Shown here piece by piece: positions 63,065 through 64,000 of a stretch of DNA of 64,000 nt; the stretch's first letter is position 1, and each line of letters opens with the position of its first letter. Location of the stretch: positions 3,534,001-3,598,000 of the forward strand of contig NZ_CP061379.1 of the NCBI RefSeq assembly GCF_015624505.1, in the 5' to 3' direction. The position numbers and the translations under genes were made by a program. Under the pieces are notes generated by a model that made no database searches, had not been told where the DNA came from, and was given only the letters and a program-made list of their open reading frames with translations. The DNA comes from Bradyrhizobium commune. Lineage in GTDB: Bacteria > Pseudomonadota > Alphaproteobacteria > Rhizobiales > Xanthobacteraceae.

Positions 63065-64000
63065 TTACTTGCGGTCGCCGATCTTCACGTAGTCGCGGCT
63101 GGTGACGCCGGTGTAGAGCTGGCGCGGACGGCCGATCTTCTGCTGCGGATCCTCGATCATCTCGCTCCACTGGCTGATCCAGCCGACGGTGCGGGCGACC
63201 GCGAACAGCACGGTGAACATCGAGACTGGGAAGCCCATCGCCTTCAACGTGATGCCCGAATAGAAGTCGACGTTCGGGTAGAGCTTGCGGTCGATGAAGT
63301 ACTGGTCGCTGAGCGCGATCTTCTCGAGCTCGAGCGCCACCTTCAGCATCGGATCGTCGCCATGGCCGGTCTCCTTGAGCACGGCGTGACACATCTTCTG
63401 CATGATCTTGGCGCGCGGATCGTAGTTCTTGTAGACGCGGTGACCGAAGCCCATCAGGCGGACTTCGCTGTTCTTGTCCTTCACCTTGGCGATGAACTCG
63501 GGGATCTTGTCCACGGTGCCGATCTCGGCGAGCATCGCGAGCGCTGCTTCGTTGGCGCCGCCATGCGCCGGGCCCCACAGGCAGGCGATGCCGGCGGCGA
63601 TGCAGGCGAACGGGTTGGCGCCGGAGGAGCCGGCGATGCGCACCGTCGAGGTTGAGGCGTTCTGCTCGTGGTCGGCATGCAGGATGAAGATCTTGTCCAG
63701 CGCTTCCGCAAGCACCGGGTTGATCTTGTACTCCTCGCACGGCACCGCGAAGCACATGTTGAGGAAGTTCTGGGCGAAGCCGAGCGAGTTCTTCGGATAA
63801 ACGAAGGGCTGGCCGATGGTGTATTTGTAGGCCATCGCGGCCAGCGTCGGGATCTTGGCGATCATGCGCATGGAGGCGATCATGCGCTGCTTCGGATCGT
63901 TGATGTCGGTGCTGTCGTGATAGAACGCGGCCAGCGCGCCGACGGAAGCGACCATCACCGCCATCGGATGGGCGTCGCGGCGGAAGCCCTGGAAGAAGCG
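63065..64000 (-). CDS. gltA: Citrate synthase, 3' part (gene continues beyond the window)
   Basis: Condenses acetyl-CoA and oxaloacetate at the entry of the TCA cycle. The visible 311 C-terminal codons begin [20 protein letters not shown] at the window edge. Conserved blocks include [40 protein letters not shown] (active-site His), [19 protein letters not shown] (active-site His) and [17 protein letters not shown] with the catalytic Asp. It ends YVKIGDRK, the usual type II hexameric GltA terminus. The N-terminal third lies beyond base 64000. Confidence 0.96.
   Translation of the reverse strand, partial: RFFQGFRRDAHPMAVMVASVGALAAFYHDSTDINDPKQRMIASMRMIAKIPTLAAMAYKYTIGQPFVYPKNSLGFAQNFLNMCFAVPCEEYKINPVLAEALDKIFILHADHEQNASTSTVRIAGSSGANPFACIAAGIACLWGPAHGGANEAALAMLAEIGTVDKIPEFIAKVKDKNSEVRLMGFGHRVYKNYDPRAKIMQKMCHAVLKETGHGDDPMLKVALELEKIALSDQYFIDRKLYPNVDFYSGITLKAMGFPVSMFTVLFAVARTVGWISQWSEMIEDPQQKIGRPRQLYTGVTSRDYVKIGDRK

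Noticed and set aside
1..64000. CRISPR arrays, tRNA or rRNA genes, intact transposases
   Set aside because: No regularly spaced repeats, no T-arm GGTTCGAATCC-type motif in a tRNA context and no transposase-like translation were seen.

Overview
The window looks like chromosomal DNA of a Bradyrhizobium-like alphaproteobacterium (Rhizobiales). Supporting signs are high GC, the gene run rpsB-tsf-pyrH-frr-uppS-cdsA-dxr-rseP-bamA-lpxD-fabZ-lpxA-lpxI-lpxB, a five-gene copper operon matching pcuABCDE of B. japonicum, DUF3551 secreted miniproteins, several PF04392 substrate-binding proteins, a FixK-type box, alphaproteobacterial LexA boxes and a RIME-like palindrome. No tRNA, rRNA, CRISPR array or intact insertion sequence was seen.

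Layout. 1-2176: end of an oligopeptide-type ABC transporter (permease tail and two ATPases). 2249-6291: soluble histidine kinase with five GAF domains plus a single-domain response regulator. 6342-8351: TetR regulator with two matching palindromic operators, coupled to a glycosyltransferase. 8469-10614: two PF04392 substrate-binding proteins and the scar of a third. 10792-14364 (minus): RbsBAC-type sugar ABC operon. 14491-14895 (minus): globin, with a terminator-like hairpin just upstream of it. 15365-20989: copper acquisition operon pcuABCDE. 21136-24516: proS, lolC, lolD.

24517-33648 is an accessory stretch: alcohol dehydrogenase and divergent MmyB-type regulator, cupin protein, truncated PF04392 gene, MFS exporter, small secreted proteins, a COG3904 serine-hydrolase-like protein, an outer-membrane beta-barrel, and a 32-residue membrane miniprotein preceded by two abutting LexA boxes. 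34007-41487 holds dnaE, a lipoprotein, a periplasmic beta-carbonic anhydrase and a caspase-fold protein that has lost both catalytic residues.

41718-56688 is the core translation, isoprenoid, outer-membrane and lipid A cluster. It covers ribosomal protein S2, EF-Ts, UMP kinase and ribosome recycling factor, then undecaprenyl-PP and CDP-DAG synthesis, DXP reductoisomerase, the RseP protease, BamA and the early lipid A steps. 56685-62857 (minus) is a ROK-regulated carbohydrate ABC operon ending in an SDR dehydrogenase. gltA (minus) runs off the right edge.

The least ordinary signals are: the SOS-type miniprotein before dnaE, a possible functional counterpart of Caulobacter SidA; the paired TetR operators; the pseudo-caspase; the FixK-box secreted peptide; and a 24-bp element found in the same orientation just after the stop codons of two unrelated genes.
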